From contig NZ_CAJHAJ010000001.1 of NCBI RefSeq assembly GCF_904846345.1, positions 62,001 to 126,000 on the forward strand: a DNA stretch of 64,000 bases, written 5' to 3'. The position numbers and the translations under genes were made by a program. The stretch is from Psychrobacter maritimus. Lineage in GTDB: Bacteria; Pseudomonadota; Gammaproteobacteria; Pseudomonadales; Moraxellaceae. This document shows, in pieces, positions 1 through 9,471 of this stretch (its first letter is position 1; each line of letters starts with the position of its first letter). Below the pieces are notes generated by a model. The model was not told where the DNA came from. It ran no database searches and worked only from the letters and a program-made list of their open reading frames with translations.

Positions 1-545
1 GGATTGCTATTAACAAAATCCCAGTCGATTTGACTTGGGTCTAGCACTTGACTGTATTCCGAGCCAATTTGGGTAACATGCCCGCGCACTTGGACGCCTA
101 AGCGCTGATGCAAGTATTTCTTAGCGATAGCACCTGCCGCCACACGCATAGCCGTTTCACGCGCAGATGAACGCCCGCCGCCGCGATAATCGCGAAAGCC
201 GTATTTCATACTATAAGTATAGTCGGCATGACCGGGGCGAAAAGTGTCTTTTATTTCACTATAATCTTTTGATTTTTGATTGGTGTTACGAATCAAAAGC
301 CCAATCGATGTGCCCGTCGTTTTACCTTCAAAGACGCCAGAAATAATCTCAACTTCATCAGATTCACGGCGCTGGGTCGAGTATTTAGACGTCCCAGGTT
401 TACGGCGATCCAAATCTACCTGCAAATCTGCTTCACATAATTCTAAACCTGGTGGCACGCCATCGACGATAGCCATCAGGCCTGCACCATGCGACTCACC
501 GCACGTCGTTACCGTAAAAACCTGTCCAATACTATTGCCAGCCAT
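1..545 (-). CDS. aroC: Chorismate synthase, C-terminus cut by window edge
   Basis: AroC converts 5-enolpyruvylshikimate-3-phosphate to chorismate, the last common step of aromatic amino acid synthesis, using reduced FMN. The translation opens [20 protein letters not shown], the conserved N-terminal signature, followed by the [13 protein letters not shown] and RPGHADYTY motifs and a [11 protein letters not shown] stretch. About 181 codons are present and the reading frame runs off the left edge, so this is the first half of a protein usually near 360 residues. The ATG at 545 is preceded by AAGGAT. It lies 72 bp downstream of prmB on the same strand, a common gammaproteobacterial pairing, so co-transcription is likely. 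Confidence 0.96.
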   Translation of the reverse strand, partial: MAGNSIGQVFTVTTCGESHGAGLMAIVDGVPPGLELCEADLQVDLDRRKPGTSKYSTQRRESDEVEIISGVFEGKTTGTSIGLLIRNTNQKSKDYSEIKDTFRPGHADYTYSMKYGFRDYRGGGRSSARETAMRVAAGAIAKKYLHQRLGVQVRGHVTQIGSEYSQVLDPSQIDWDFVNSN

Positions 546-617
546 ATTTATCCTTAAACAAATGAAGTCGATTTTTAATTGCCATTTTTTAATTCTAGTG
601 TCAATGTCAAACTTACT

Positions 618-1790
618 TTATTGATTGCTATCCAATAATTGCACATAAGCGGCAAATAACTGGCGATGGGTCATTAGCTCATCATAAGTAATGGCAAAGA
701 TACCATGACCGCCATGAGCAAACCTTAACCAATCAAACTGAATCTCAGGATAAGCCTGTTTTAATGCCCACTCACTATCGCCCACTTCACAGACAAGCAA
801 CCCTTCAGGGCTTAAATAATCTGGCGCTTCAAACAAAATACGATGTACCAAATCCAGCCCGTCTTGACCGGCTGCGAGCGCATGTTCCGGCTCATATAAA
901 AACTCAGGGGGCAAATCTGCCATGATAGCGGCATCGACATACGGAGGATTGGTGACAATCAGCTCATATTGATGCTCAGCCGGAATCTTAGCAAATAAGT
1001 CAGATTCAATTACATTGACTTGATGACCTAAGTCATGATGATCGACGTTGACCATCGCGACTTCCAGCGCCCCTTTATCGATATCGACGGCATCAACCAG
1101 TGCATCGATAAAACGTGTGGCAAGTGCAATAGCGATACAGCCAGAACCGGTGCATAAATCTAAAATACGCTCGGGCTGTGATAGCTGTTTAATCTCTAAG
1201 CCATGATCATAAAAAGCCGGTACTTGATTATTGATACTAACGCCTATCGGTTTTGCAAGCTCGCTTACTTCAAAGTACGGATGGAACTGCTGACGAATCA
1301 GCTCAGCGATAGGCGAGCGTGGAATTAGAACGCGCTCATCGACATAAAAAGGCAAGTCACAGAAATACGATAAATTAATCAAATAGCTTAATGGCTTACG
1401 CTCAGCGATACGCTCTTCTAATAAACTCAGTACCTGCTGCTTCTCTGATGTGGTCAGGCGGCAATCCAAAATCTGATCATTGGCAGCCCAATCTAAAGAT
1501 AAAGAATGCAACACAATAGCAGAGGCTTCAGCGAACTCATCTGTCGTTCCTTGAGCGACTACCACATCATAATTGCGTAGCTGGGTGACGGCAAAACGAA
1601 TAAAGTCACGGATACTGACCAGCTGCTCACGCGCCTCTTCAAGCTCTGCATGCAGGTTGGCAAACTCATCATGCTCACCGAGCAGACCTGTCTCTAAATC
1701 ATACTCCGGCTCATTATCCAAGCCTTGCGACTCATCATCAAAGTACTGATTTTGAAACTCTTCTGCGCTCATGGTTTGGTCTTCTGACAT
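618..1790 (-). CDS. prmB: Ribosomal protein L3 glutamine N5-methyltransferase PrmB
   Basis: PrmB methylates a glutamine of ribosomal protein L3 with S-adenosylmethionine. The SAM-binding motif DLCTGSGCIAIALA and the glutamine-methyltransferase motif VTNPPYVD are visible in the C-terminal half, and the downstream sequence EPEHALAAGQDGLDL fits PrmB rather than the release-factor enzyme PrmC. At 390 residues it is about 80 longer than the usual 310. The excess is an acidic N-terminal stretch (roughly residues 1-55, rich in Glu and Asp) of unknown use. The ATG at 1790 has AAGGTG upstream. It precedes aroC on the same strand. Confidence 0.93.
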   Translation of the reverse strand: MSEDQTMSAEEFQNQYFDDESQGLDNEPEYDLETGLLGEHDEFANLHAELEEAREQLVSIRDFIRFAVTQLRNYDVVVAQGTTDEFAEASAIVLHSLSLDWAANDQILDCRLTTSEKQQVLSLLEERIAERKPLSYLINLSYFCDLPFYVDERVLIPRSPIAELIRQQFHPYFEVSELAKPIGVSINNQVPAFYDHGLEIKQLSQPERILDLCTGSGCIAIALATRFIDALVDAVDIDKGALEVAMVNVDHHDLGHQVNVIESDLFAKIPAEHQYELIVTNPPYVDAAIMADLPPEFLYEPEHALAAGQDGLDLVHRILFEAPDYLSPEGLLVCEVGDSEWALKQAYPEIQFDWLRFAHGGHGIFAITYDELMTHRQLFAAYVQLLDSNQ

Positions 1791-2254
1791 ATCGCACCTT
1801 ACTGATTTACATGCTTACTAACTACATGCGTATGGGTTAAATCGCTTTTAATTAGCAGCTGATTTATTAAATAAAAACTCGTCACCCATTATAGACGCAA
1901 ACGTCATGATGCGCCAATAACTGTATATTGTACTGACTGGGTTTTTTACGGCAAAAAACTGCCTATCTACTTGCTTACCGACTAATATAGTTAAATTTAG
2001 CAAGTTTAGGTATTTGGGCAAATGAGATTGAGCATTAGGATAATATTTGACTATAAAGTATAAAATTAACCATTGTAGCAATAATCAACGGCAACCCTAT
2101 ATCCAGCATGACTAAATTATTTCCCAACTGTAGTGAATACGTCAACAGTTGACGTTTAGCAAGCCCTAAACGAAAAAAGATGTGTCAAAAGTTTGCGAAG
2201 CATCCAAATTATGCGCATAATAGCCCCATTAGTTATAACCATAAGTATGCCAAT
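1791..2254. other. Divergent intergenic region, prmB / L,D-transpeptidase
   Basis: This non-coding stretch separates prmB (minus) from the transpeptidase gene (plus) and must hold both promoters. The one clear structure is a perfect odd palindrome, ACGTCAACAGTTGACGT, at 2139-2155 (listed separately). A short minus-strand open frame at 1848-2081 has no recognisable content. Confidence 0.6.
2139..2155. promoter_or_regulatory. Perfect palindrome, possible operator
   Basis: Two 8-bp arms, ACGTCAAC and GTTGACGT, flank a single central A. A compact two-fold symmetric site between divergent genes is what a dimeric repressor or activator would bind. The binding factor cannot be named from the sequence. 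Confidence 0.4.
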
Positions 2255-3616
2255 ATGATGAAAATGAAGCCTCTTATTACCGCCATCTCAATTGCTATCG
2301 TTAGTGCCAGTATCAGCGCTGTTGCTGCACCTGCCGACACGACGCGCACCTTACCAGTACGCAAAGCTGACTCAATGCCTAGCATCGCTAAGAAAGTGAG
2401 CTTGGATGTGCAAGAAAGCCGTAGCAGCTCAATTGATGCTCGTACTACTGTGCAGCCAACTGTCAATCAAGCGAATAAAGCCAAGCCAGCTGACCGTATG
2501 ACTCAGCTGATTGACTCAAAGCAAGAAGCTGAAGCCAATTCAGCAGCGGTTAGCGCTGATAATATGACCGTGGAAGAACTGTCTCTTAAAGATGTGCAGT
2601 CTGATAGCACTGACGATATCAGCGAAGGTCAAGCCGTTGCTGCCCCTTCTACATCGACCGCTGATAGCGCAAATGACCCTGCGATTAAAAGCATCGAAGA
2701 TATCGACGGTAAAAAGCATACCACACTGAATTTATCTAATTATGCCAAACAAGTAAACGGCGCCACATGGACACCGAATATGAAAGTCAACTCGGCAATG
2801 ACCATCAAAATGCAGGCGCTATTGGATTGGAACCACGCCTCTCCTGGTGCTATTGATGGCGGCTGGGGCATGAACAGTAAAAAAGCACTTATTAACTTCC
2901 AGACTATGAAAGGCTTGCCAGCAACGGGCAAAATGGACCAAAAAACGTGGGATGCTTTAAATAAAAATATCCCAGCCAATAAGCCCGTGCTCGTGACTTA
3001 TACCATCACTGAAGATGATGTGAATACTAACTTTGCTAACATGCCTGCAGGCTCAGAAGCCAAGTCAAAAATGAAAGGCTTATACTATCAAGACATCAAA
3101 GAGATGTTTGGTGAGCGCTTCCATATGGATGTGCGCTATTTAGATAAGCTGAATAAAAACAAGCAATATAAAGCGGGCGAAACCATCACTGTTTTGAATA
3201 CCCGTGCCCCGCTTAAGCAGCGTATCAACCGTGTCGTTGCCAATAAAGCTGATAAGACCTTATACGCTTATAACGATGATAAGCTGGTTGCCACTTATCC
3301 AACCACCATTGGTAGTGACGCCACGCCATCACCGCAAGGTTCGTTTAAAATCATTAACAAGGTAAAAATGCCTTGGTATAAAGCAACCGTTGGTAAGGGC
3401 GCCGATAAAAAAATCCATATGCTACCACCAGGCCCAAACAGCCCTGTCGGTGTTGTATGGATGGGCTTATCGAAACCCTCATATGGTATTCATGGTTCAC
3501 CAAAGCCTGAAGGCATCAGCCGTCAAGCCTCGGCAGGCTGTGTACGTCTGACTAACTGGGATGTGCTAGAGGTTTATGCCAATATCGAAAATGGCGCAAC
3601 CGTTGAGCTCAAATAG
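2255..3616 (+). CDS. Exported L,D-transpeptidase with peptidoglycan-binding domain
   Basis: This is a YkuD-fold L,D-transpeptidase that would form 3-3 peptidoglycan cross-links or attach proteins to the wall in the periplasm. A signal peptide (residues 1-25, ending near SAVAAPA) is followed by about 150 low-complexity, Ala/Ser/Asp-rich residues, a PG_binding_1 repeat (MQALLDWNH to KTWDALN), and a C-terminal catalytic domain with the motif YGIHGSP...SAGCVRL holding the catalytic His and Cys. I chose the ATG at 2255 because it places the hydrophobic signal at the very N-terminus. The frame is open back to an ATG at 2180, and neither start has a strong ribosome-binding site. It is monocistronic, ending at a strong terminator. 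Paralogue identity (YcbB, ErfK and others) is not resolved. Confidence 0.88.
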   Translation: MMKMKPLITAISIAIVSASISAVAAPADTTRTLPVRKADSMPSIAKKVSLDVQESRSSSIDARTTVQPTVNQANKAKPADRMTQLIDSKQEAEANSAAVSADNMTVEELSLKDVQSDSTDDISEGQAVAAPSTSTADSANDPAIKSIEDIDGKKHTTLNLSNYAKQVNGATWTPNMKVNSAMTIKMQALLDWNHASPGAIDGGWGMNSKKALINFQTMKGLPATGKMDQKTWDALNKNIPANKPVLVTYTITEDDVNTNFANMPAGSEAKSKMKGLYYQDIKEMFGERFHMDVRYLDKLNKNKQYKAGETITVLNTRAPLKQRINRVVANKADKTLYAYNDDKLVATYPTTIGSDATPSPQGSFKIINKVKMPWYKATVGKGADKKIHMLPPGPNSPVGVVWMGLSKPSYGIHGSPKPEGISRQASAGCVRLTNWDVLEVYANIENGATVELK

Positions 3617-3640
3617 TTAGCAGTTAATGCAAATGAATAA

Positions 3641-3672
3641 AAAAGACCTTGATATGTATCAAGGTCTTTTTT
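3641..3672 (+). terminator. Intrinsic terminator of the L,D-transpeptidase gene
   Basis: AAAAAAGACCTTGATA and TATCAAGGTCTTTTTT form a long perfect stem with a two-base centre, ending in a T run 25 bp after the stop codon. Confidence 0.9.
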
Positions 3673-3714
3673 ATTTAAAGCGATACAAACTTTTAATACA
3701 AACTACATGCCAAT

Positions 3715-3747
3715 AAAAAACAGCCTCTTTATTAAGGGCTGTTTTTT
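3715..3747 (-). terminator. Terminator-like hairpin
   Basis: AAAAAACAGCC pairs with GGCTGTTTTTT around a ten-base loop. It lies about 80 bp beyond the stop of the small minus-strand membrane gene, and is symmetric enough to work in either direction. Confidence 0.75.
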
Positions 3748-3825
3748 ACTTTATACACAGTCAAAAACTAAGCATTATTTATTCTTATTATTGATAGCTT
3801 TTTGAAATCGATTGCTTTTAAGAAA

Positions 3826-4038
3826 TTACGCTTTATAACCATCTTCTTTACCAGTAATGCTACCGACTTTTTTGGTAAAGATGAGTGCGGCAGGAATAGA
3901 CACAAGGAAACCTGCTGCTACCGCTATTTGAATATGCGGAATCTCGTTAAAACCCGTGACCAATGCGCCAATCATAAATACGCCGATGGTAACGGTTGCG
4001 GCTATCGAATAGATGACAGAGAATAGTGGCCAGTTCAT
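3826..4038 (-). CDS. Small two-helix membrane protein
   Basis: This 70-residue protein has two predicted membrane helices (about residues 7-29 and 36-55) and a short basic tail ending KKVGSITGKEDGYKA. The ATG at 4038 is preceded at good spacing by GAGGAA, and a terminator follows at 3715-3747, which together support a real gene. I do not recognise a characterised family, so function is unknown. Confidence 0.65.
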   Translation of the reverse strand: MNWPLFSVIYSIAATVTIGVFMIGALVTGFNEIPHIQIAVAAGFLVSIPAALIFTKKVGSITGKEDGYKA

Positions 4039-4399
4039 GATATATTCCTCATTTATTGTGTGGGTATAACACCTTTATACACTAAATCCACACAAAAAGT
4101 AAGTGTTTTCTTATAGACCCGCAGCCCATTTATAGCAAGTGATTCATATTGAAAGCCATATTATAATTGTTGATTTGCGCTATGCACTTTTAATAAAGAG
4201 AAAAGCAGTATATTGGCTGTTTTTTGCCTTCTCAACTTATCTAAACGTCTTATCACTTAGTCGCAAAAAGTTCATACGCTATGATGAATTTATCATTACA
4301 ATAGTGGGTTTCCTGTACTCTTACATGCACTTTGCCAGTTGCAGTTGCATTTGCTAGTTTGCACTCTTCTATCCTTACTCAATAGCTAAGCTTGCTTCT
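4039..4399. other. Divergent intergenic region
   Basis: This AT-rich 360 bp lies between the small membrane protein (minus) and the DUF389 gene (plus). A 72-codon open frame at 4139-4357 has no supporting start context or recognisable sequence. I see no clear repeat or operator here. Confidence 0.5.
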
Positions 4400-6190
4400 A
4401 TGACCTCATCTAATACTGACCCTACTAACCGTTCACTGCCTGTCGATAAATCCCAAAACGATTTTGAATCTAAAATCGTCAATATCATTAATGATGACAT
4501 TGATGACAACATTGCTGAACCAGCAGCACAGGATGCGGCTGTTGAAAATGTTGATGCCGACAATAACAGCGATAAAGAAGTTGCCAAAGAGTCGGCAGCG
4601 GCGCAAGCACCAGAAGCGAAGATAAAGATGGAAACCGTTGCGCCTGATGTGGTGGTTGCCTCATTAGAAACCCCTGACACAGACTCTCAAGCCGTGAATG
4701 ATCATACAGAGTCGGATTTTCTAAGCACTGAGGAAGATTTTTTTCAGGGCGATGCCGATGCAGAAGTAAGCGTAGAAGCTGATGAAACGGATTTTAGTCA
4801 ACAGCATTCAAACGATGCACAAGCTCATGAGCTGCCAGATGAAGAAAGCTTGAACAGCGAAAACCCAAACGAAAAAGAAGCGCTCAATCAGGAACAAGCG
4901 GCTGTTCCTACGGCTAAGCCTCAAGCAATGAACGATGAGAAAAACATCAACAAAAATGAGCCGCCAATTAATAAAAAGCAAAACAGTACTCAAACCGCTG
5001 ATAATGTTTTAGAAGAAGATGAGGTTAGCGATGATAACCATAAGAGCGATGAAGAAGACGATGAAGAAGACAATGAAGAAGGCGAAGAGGTAAAAGAAAA
5101 AAAGGAAGCCAAACTTGAATCTTATAAGCAGTTTGTCGCTGAACAGTTTAGTAATAAAAAAGTAGACTATCCAGAAGTGCGCGTTAGGATTGAGGCCAAT
5201 GCGCTGCCGAGCAAAATGTATTTCATCATGAATATCCTCTCGGCTATTATCGCAAGCTATGGACTGGTAACCAACTCAGCGGCGGTGGTCATTGGGGCGA
5301 TGTTGGTCGCTATGATGTTGGGTCCTATCACTGGGGTGGCATTAGCGATTATTGACCATCGTATGCCGCTACTACGTAAGTCACTTATTACCGTGTTTCT
5401 AGGCATCTCTTTGGTGGTATTGGTGGGCTTTATCGTCGGCTGGTTACACAAAGAACAACCGCTAACAGCAGAGATACTATCGCGCACGCAGCCGACTTCA
5501 ATGGATTTGATGATTGCTCTTGCTGGTGGTACGGCTGGTGCTTATGCCATGGTTTCTCCGCACCTGTCGGTGGCAGTGGTTGGCGTCGCGGTGGCGACAG
5601 CTTTGGTGCCGCCCCTTGCTGCCAGTGGCATTTTATTTGCCAATGGCGAGCTTCAGCTTGGGTTTGGCGCACTCTTGCTGGCTATGACTAACATCCTTGC
5701 CATTCAATTTACCAATGCGCTGGTATTATGGGTTTTGGGCTTTCGTCGTTTGGTTAAGGACGATTATAAGTCCAATACCTATCTGACTTTTTTGCAGCGT
5801 AATGCGGTGACATTATTGTTATTGGGCGGATTAGGAACCTATTTGACCATTAATCTACAAACCAACGCCAAACAGCAGGTGTTTGAAAGTAGCGTCAAAG
5901 AGACGATTAATAGCTACTTTAGTGATAAAGGCAATGTGCTGACCAATACGCAGTTTGATAAAAGCGACACCAATCAAGTCGTGCGCGCGGTGATTCGCGG
6001 CGAGACAACGCCCAGCTCCTACGATGTCCGTCAAATCGAATCGATTATCAGCCAAGATATGGCTGATAATTTCCCTGACTATCTACCGATTCGCTTGCAG
6101 CTACGCTATATGCCTGTACAGGTGATTGAGTCGCATCCACTCATTCAAGATAAGCTTGATAAAACCGATGTAACTATACTAACCAACTGA
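4400..6190 (+). CDS. DUF389 (TIGR00341-type) membrane protein with acidic N-terminal region
   Basis: The second half is a typical DUF389 integral membrane domain: several helices from about residue 272, with the signatures NSAAVVIGAMLVAMMLGPI and VATALVPPLAASG, then a soluble C-terminal domain of about 120 residues. The family's function is not established. The first 230 residues are unusual: they are strongly acidic, rich in Asp, Glu, Asn and Ala, with a run of nearly pure Glu/Asp around residues 210-232, and look disordered. Usual DUF389 proteins lack so large a head. The gene stands alone with its own flanking spacers. Confidence 0.85.
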   Translation: MTSSNTDPTNRSLPVDKSQNDFESKIVNIINDDIDDNIAEPAAQDAAVENVDADNNSDKEVAKESAAAQAPEAKIKMETVAPDVVVASLETPDTDSQAVNDHTESDFLSTEEDFFQGDADAEVSVEADETDFSQQHSNDAQAHELPDEESLNSENPNEKEALNQEQAAVPTAKPQAMNDEKNINKNEPPINKKQNSTQTADNVLEEDEVSDDNHKSDEEDDEEDNEEGEEVKEKKEAKLESYKQFVAEQFSNKKVDYPEVRVRIEANALPSKMYFIMNILSAIIASYGLVTNSAAVVIGAMLVAMMLGPITGVALAIIDHRMPLLRKSLITVFLGISLVVLVGFIVGWLHKEQPLTAEILSRTQPTSMDLMIALAGGTAGAYAMVSPHLSVAVVGVAVATALVPPLAASGILFANGELQLGFGALLLAMTNILAIQFTNALVLWVLGFRRLVKDDYKSNTYLTFLQRNAVTLLLLGGLGTYLTINLQTNAKQQVFESSVKETINSYFSDKGNVLTNTQFDKSDTNQVVRAVIRGETTPSSYDVRQIESIISQDMADNFPDYLPIRLQLRYMPVQVIESHPLIQDKLDKTDVTILTN

Positions 6191-6475
6191 TTTATTTAAC
6201 CGGCTATTTATTTAACTGACTAATTGACCCTAGTCGGTTAATGCATTCACTGCGGTGCGACAATCTTTCTATAAAACCTAAAGTATTTATTCAATATATA
6301 GCGATTTAATAAGAGCAGATGTTCAATGCAAGCGCCTGCTTAATAACGAAACTTAAGCCATATTTACCCGGTGTTTGCTTATGAATCTTCAACACCCTTG
6401 GCACGTTTGTGCTAAAATCGCTTGCAAAATTATTTTACTTATTTTACTCAATACATCCGTCAGTAAGGAGCCGCT

Positions 6476-9148
6476 GTGAGCCAGCCATTTCGCTCAGCCG
6501 ATATTCGTCAAGCTTTTATCGATTTTTTCATAAGCAAGCAGCACACCCCCGTCGCCTCGTCGAGCTTGATTCCATACAACGACCCGACATTACTATTCAC
6601 CAATGCCGGCATGAATCAGTTTAAAGAAACCTTTTTGGGCATGGAGCCGCGTGACTATACGCGTGCCGTGAGCTCACAAAAATGCGTACGTGCCGGCGGT
6701 AAACACAACGATTTGGATAATGTCGGCTATACGGCGCGCCATCATACGTTTTTTGAGATGCTTGGTAACTTCTCTTTTGGTGATTACTTTAAGCAAGCTG
6801 GTATTGCCTATATTTGGGAGTTTTTAACCTCAGATGAATGGTTGGCAATCGATAAAGACCGTTTGTATGTGACCATTTATGCAACCGATGATGAAGCCTT
6901 TGATATTTGGCATAAAGACATTGGCATCCCAAGCGAGCGTATTATCCGTATTGGTGATAATAAAGGCGCGCCTTACGCCTCTGATAACTTTTGGACGATG
7001 GGTGATACCGGTCCATGTGGTCCTTGTACCGAAGTGTTTTATGACCATGGCGCTGATATCGAAGGCGGTTTGCCGGGTACGCCTGAAGAAGATGGCGACC
7101 GTTATATTGAGATTTGGAACTGTGTCTTTATGCAGTTTAACCGTCAAAAAGACGGTACTATGCTGCCGCTACCGGCCCCAAGCGTAGATACTGGCATGGG
7201 TCTTGAACGTATCAGTGCCATTATGCAAGGCGTCCATGGCAACTACGAGATAGATTTGTTTGTCCATCTAATGGATGCGGCTGCTGAGATTTTAGGTATT
7301 GAAAACGAGCAACAATCTTCCTTAAAAGTCATCGCCGACCATATCCGTGCCGTGGCATTTTTGATTGCTGATGGCGTCACCCCAAGTAACGAAGGTCGCG
7401 GTTATGTACTGCGCCGCGTTATTCGCCGTGCGGTGCGTCACGGTAATAAGCTTGGTGCCGATAGCGACTTCTTTTATAAAATGGTTGCGCCTTTGGTTGC
7501 TGAGATGGGTACTGCCTACCCAGAGCTAAAAGACAAACAAAGCGTCATTGAAAACGCCATTCAAAAAGAAGAAGCCCAATTTGCCAAAACCCTAGCGCAA
7601 GGTTTACGCCTGCTTGCCAGCGAGCTTGAAGGCTTGCAAGACGGTGATACGCTCTCTGGCGAAGCGGCATTTAAGCTATATGATACTTACGGCTTCCCCG
7701 TTGACTTGACCGCTGATATCACCCGTGAGCGTGGTATTGTGATTGATGAAGCGGAATTTGATGAGCATATGCAAGCACAGCGTGAACGTGCGCGTGATGC
7801 CGGCAAATTTGATGTCGATTACAGCAGCGTTATCCAAGTAGAAAACCCAACCACCTTTATCGGTTATGAGCAGCTTGAAGAAGATGGTGTGATTATTCAT
7901 GCCCTCTATCAAGATGGCAATCCAGCCGAGAGCTTAGCTGAGGGCATGGAAGGCGTTGTTGTCCTTGACCGTACACCGTTTTATGCTGAAGGCGGTGGTC
8001 AAGTAGGTGAGCTGGGCGAAATTCGCAGCGCAACCGGTGTTTTTGAAGTGCAAGACACCAAAAAATCTGGGCAAGCTATTATTCATTATGGCGTGGTTAC
8101 CATGGGCGAGATTAACGCCCAGCAAACAGCCGATGCGCAAGTATTATCAAGCATTCGTGCTGCTAGTGCCAAAAACCACTCGGCCACGCATCTATTGCAT
8201 GCCGCGCTAAGACAAGTATTGGGTAATGAAGTCACACAAAAAGGCTCATTGGTTTCAAGCGAGGTATTACGTTTTGACTTCTCCTATGACAAGCCCGTTA
8301 GCGCTGCTGAAATCAGCCGTATCGAACGCCTTGTCAATGAGCAAATTCAAGCCAATACCCCTGCCCGTATCGAGCATATGTCTATCGATGAAGCGATGAA
8401 GCAAGGTGCGATGGCGTTATTTGGCGAAAAATATGGTAACGACGTGCGTGTCTTGACCATGGGCACCGACAGTATCGTTGATGGTCAGCGTCAGCCGTTT
8501 TCTATTGAGCTGTGCGGCGGCTTGCATGTGCAGCGCACCGGTGATATTGGTCTGTTAAAAATCACCAGCGAATCCGGTATTGCTGCTGGCATCCGCCGTA
8601 TTGAAGCGGTCACCGGTATGAATGCCATTAAAAACATTCAGCAAAGTGAGCAACAACTCAGCGAGCTTGCCAGCCAGCTAAAAGTCAAACGTCCTGAAGT
8701 AGCACAGCGTGTGCGTACCATGGCCGATAAGCAGCGCGATTTGGAAAAACAGCTCGAACGTTTAGAGCAAAAAATCGCCAGCGCCCAAGCCGCTAATTTG
8801 CTCGATGACGTACAGACCATTGCTGGTACACCGGTGCTTATCAGTACTTTAAGCGGCGTTGATGGTAAATCCATCCGTACCCTGATGGACGATATCAAAT
8901 CAAAACTTCCTGATAGCGTGATTGTATTGATTGGTGATAAAGATGAGCAATTGGCATTAGCCGCTAGTGTGGCAAAATCTGTTACCGCTAAAGTAAAAGC
9001 CGGTGATATCATTCGTCATTTGGCAGGTGAGCTGGGTGGTAAAGGTGGCGGTAAGCCTGACTATGCCCAAGGCGGCGCACCAAAAGCTGCCAACACCAGC
9101 GCGGTTATCAATGCGCTACCTGCGTGGATTGCAGAGCAGCTTGGTTAA
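6476..9148 (+). CDS. alaS: Alanyl-tRNA synthetase
   Basis: AlaS charges tRNA-Ala and edits mischarged Ser and Gly. The protein has 890 residues, close to the family's usual length. The N-terminal class II catalytic domain begins [30 protein letters not shown]. The editing domain shows HSATH (H568, H572) and C680/H684 in ELCGGLHV, the zinc-binding set. A coiled coil and the C-Ala domain with [14 protein letters not shown] close the protein. Translation starts at GTG 6476, chosen because TAAGGAG lies 5 bases upstream. It heads the order alaS-lysC-csrA known from pseudomonads. Confidence 0.98.
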   Translation: MSQPFRSADIRQAFIDFFISKQHTPVASSSLIPYNDPTLLFTNAGMNQFKETFLGMEPRDYTRAVSSQKCVRAGGKHNDLDNVGYTARHHTFFEMLGNFSFGDYFKQAGIAYIWEFLTSDEWLAIDKDRLYVTIYATDDEAFDIWHKDIGIPSERIIRIGDNKGAPYASDNFWTMGDTGPCGPCTEVFYDHGADIEGGLPGTPEEDGDRYIEIWNCVFMQFNRQKDGTMLPLPAPSVDTGMGLERISAIMQGVHGNYEIDLFVHLMDAAAEILGIENEQQSSLKVIADHIRAVAFLIADGVTPSNEGRGYVLRRVIRRAVRHGNKLGADSDFFYKMVAPLVAEMGTAYPELKDKQSVIENAIQKEEAQFAKTLAQGLRLLASELEGLQDGDTLSGEAAFKLYDTYGFPVDLTADITRERGIVIDEAEFDEHMQAQRERARDAGKFDVDYSSVIQVENPTTFIGYEQLEEDGVIIHALYQDGNPAESLAEGMEGVVVLDRTPFYAEGGGQVGELGEIRSATGVFEVQDTKKSGQAIIHYGVVTMGEINAQQTADAQVLSSIRAASAKNHSATHLLHAALRQVLGNEVTQKGSLVSSEVLRFDFSYDKPVSAAEISRIERLVNEQIQANTPARIEHMSIDEAMKQGAMALFGEKYGNDVRVLTMGTDSIVDGQRQPFSIELCGGLHVQRTGDIGLLKITSESGIAAGIRRIEAVTGMNAIKNIQQSEQQLSELASQLKVKRPEVAQRVRTMADKQRDLEKQLERLEQKIASAQAANLLDDVQTIAGTPVLISTLSGVDGKSIRTLMDDIKSKLPDSVIVLIGDKDEQLALAASVAKSVTAKVKAGDIIRHLAGELGGKGGGKPDYAQGGAPKAANTSAVINALPAWIAEQLG

Positions 9149-9471
9149 GTATTAAGCTTAGGCTAATAGATGATTGGTTATAACGGTTATAACCAATCGC
9201 CATACATCTAATGCTTGCTAGCACTTAAAGTTATGGCGCTAATATGGTATAAAGTACCACGCTTAGATGCAGGTCAGCATATCTAGTCACTAGCTATAAA
9301 TAGTAAAACAGCAGAGCGTAAAACAGCAGAAAGTAAAATACAGGGCGCAGTTTTTATAATCCGGCTTTATCGTTATTAAAATGAATCTAGCACTGTCGTT
9401 GCAAACAGCGCCATGATGGATTGATGTCGATAAGTAACAGATGGCCATTGGTGAATAATAGGTAGATTTTT
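9149..9471. other. alaS-lysC spacer with palindrome and short repeats
   Basis: The 323-bp spacer holds a 27-bp near-perfect palindrome at 9172-9198 and a small 15-bp tandem duplication (unit GTAAAACAGCAGAGC) around 9303-9343. No open frame is supported. A lysC promoter is expected here but I cannot place it firmly. Confidence 0.6.
9172..9198. repeat. 27-bp palindrome downstream of alaS
   Basis: GATTGGTTATAAC and GTTATAACCAATC are exact 13-bp inverted arms around one G, 24 bp after the alaS stop. There is no T run behind either arm, so it is not a classical intrinsic terminator. It could be a processing or 3'-end stabilising hairpin, or a protein site. Confidence 0.6.

Noticed and set aside
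1848..2081. Minus-strand open frame of 77 codons in the prmB upstream spacer
   Set aside because: No recognisable protein, no good ribosome-binding site, and AT-rich composition like the surrounding spacer.
4139..4357. Plus-strand open frame of 72 codons upstream of the DUF389 gene
   Set aside because: Hydrophobic and aromatic composition typical of AT-rich spacer DNA, with no start signal or family resemblance.
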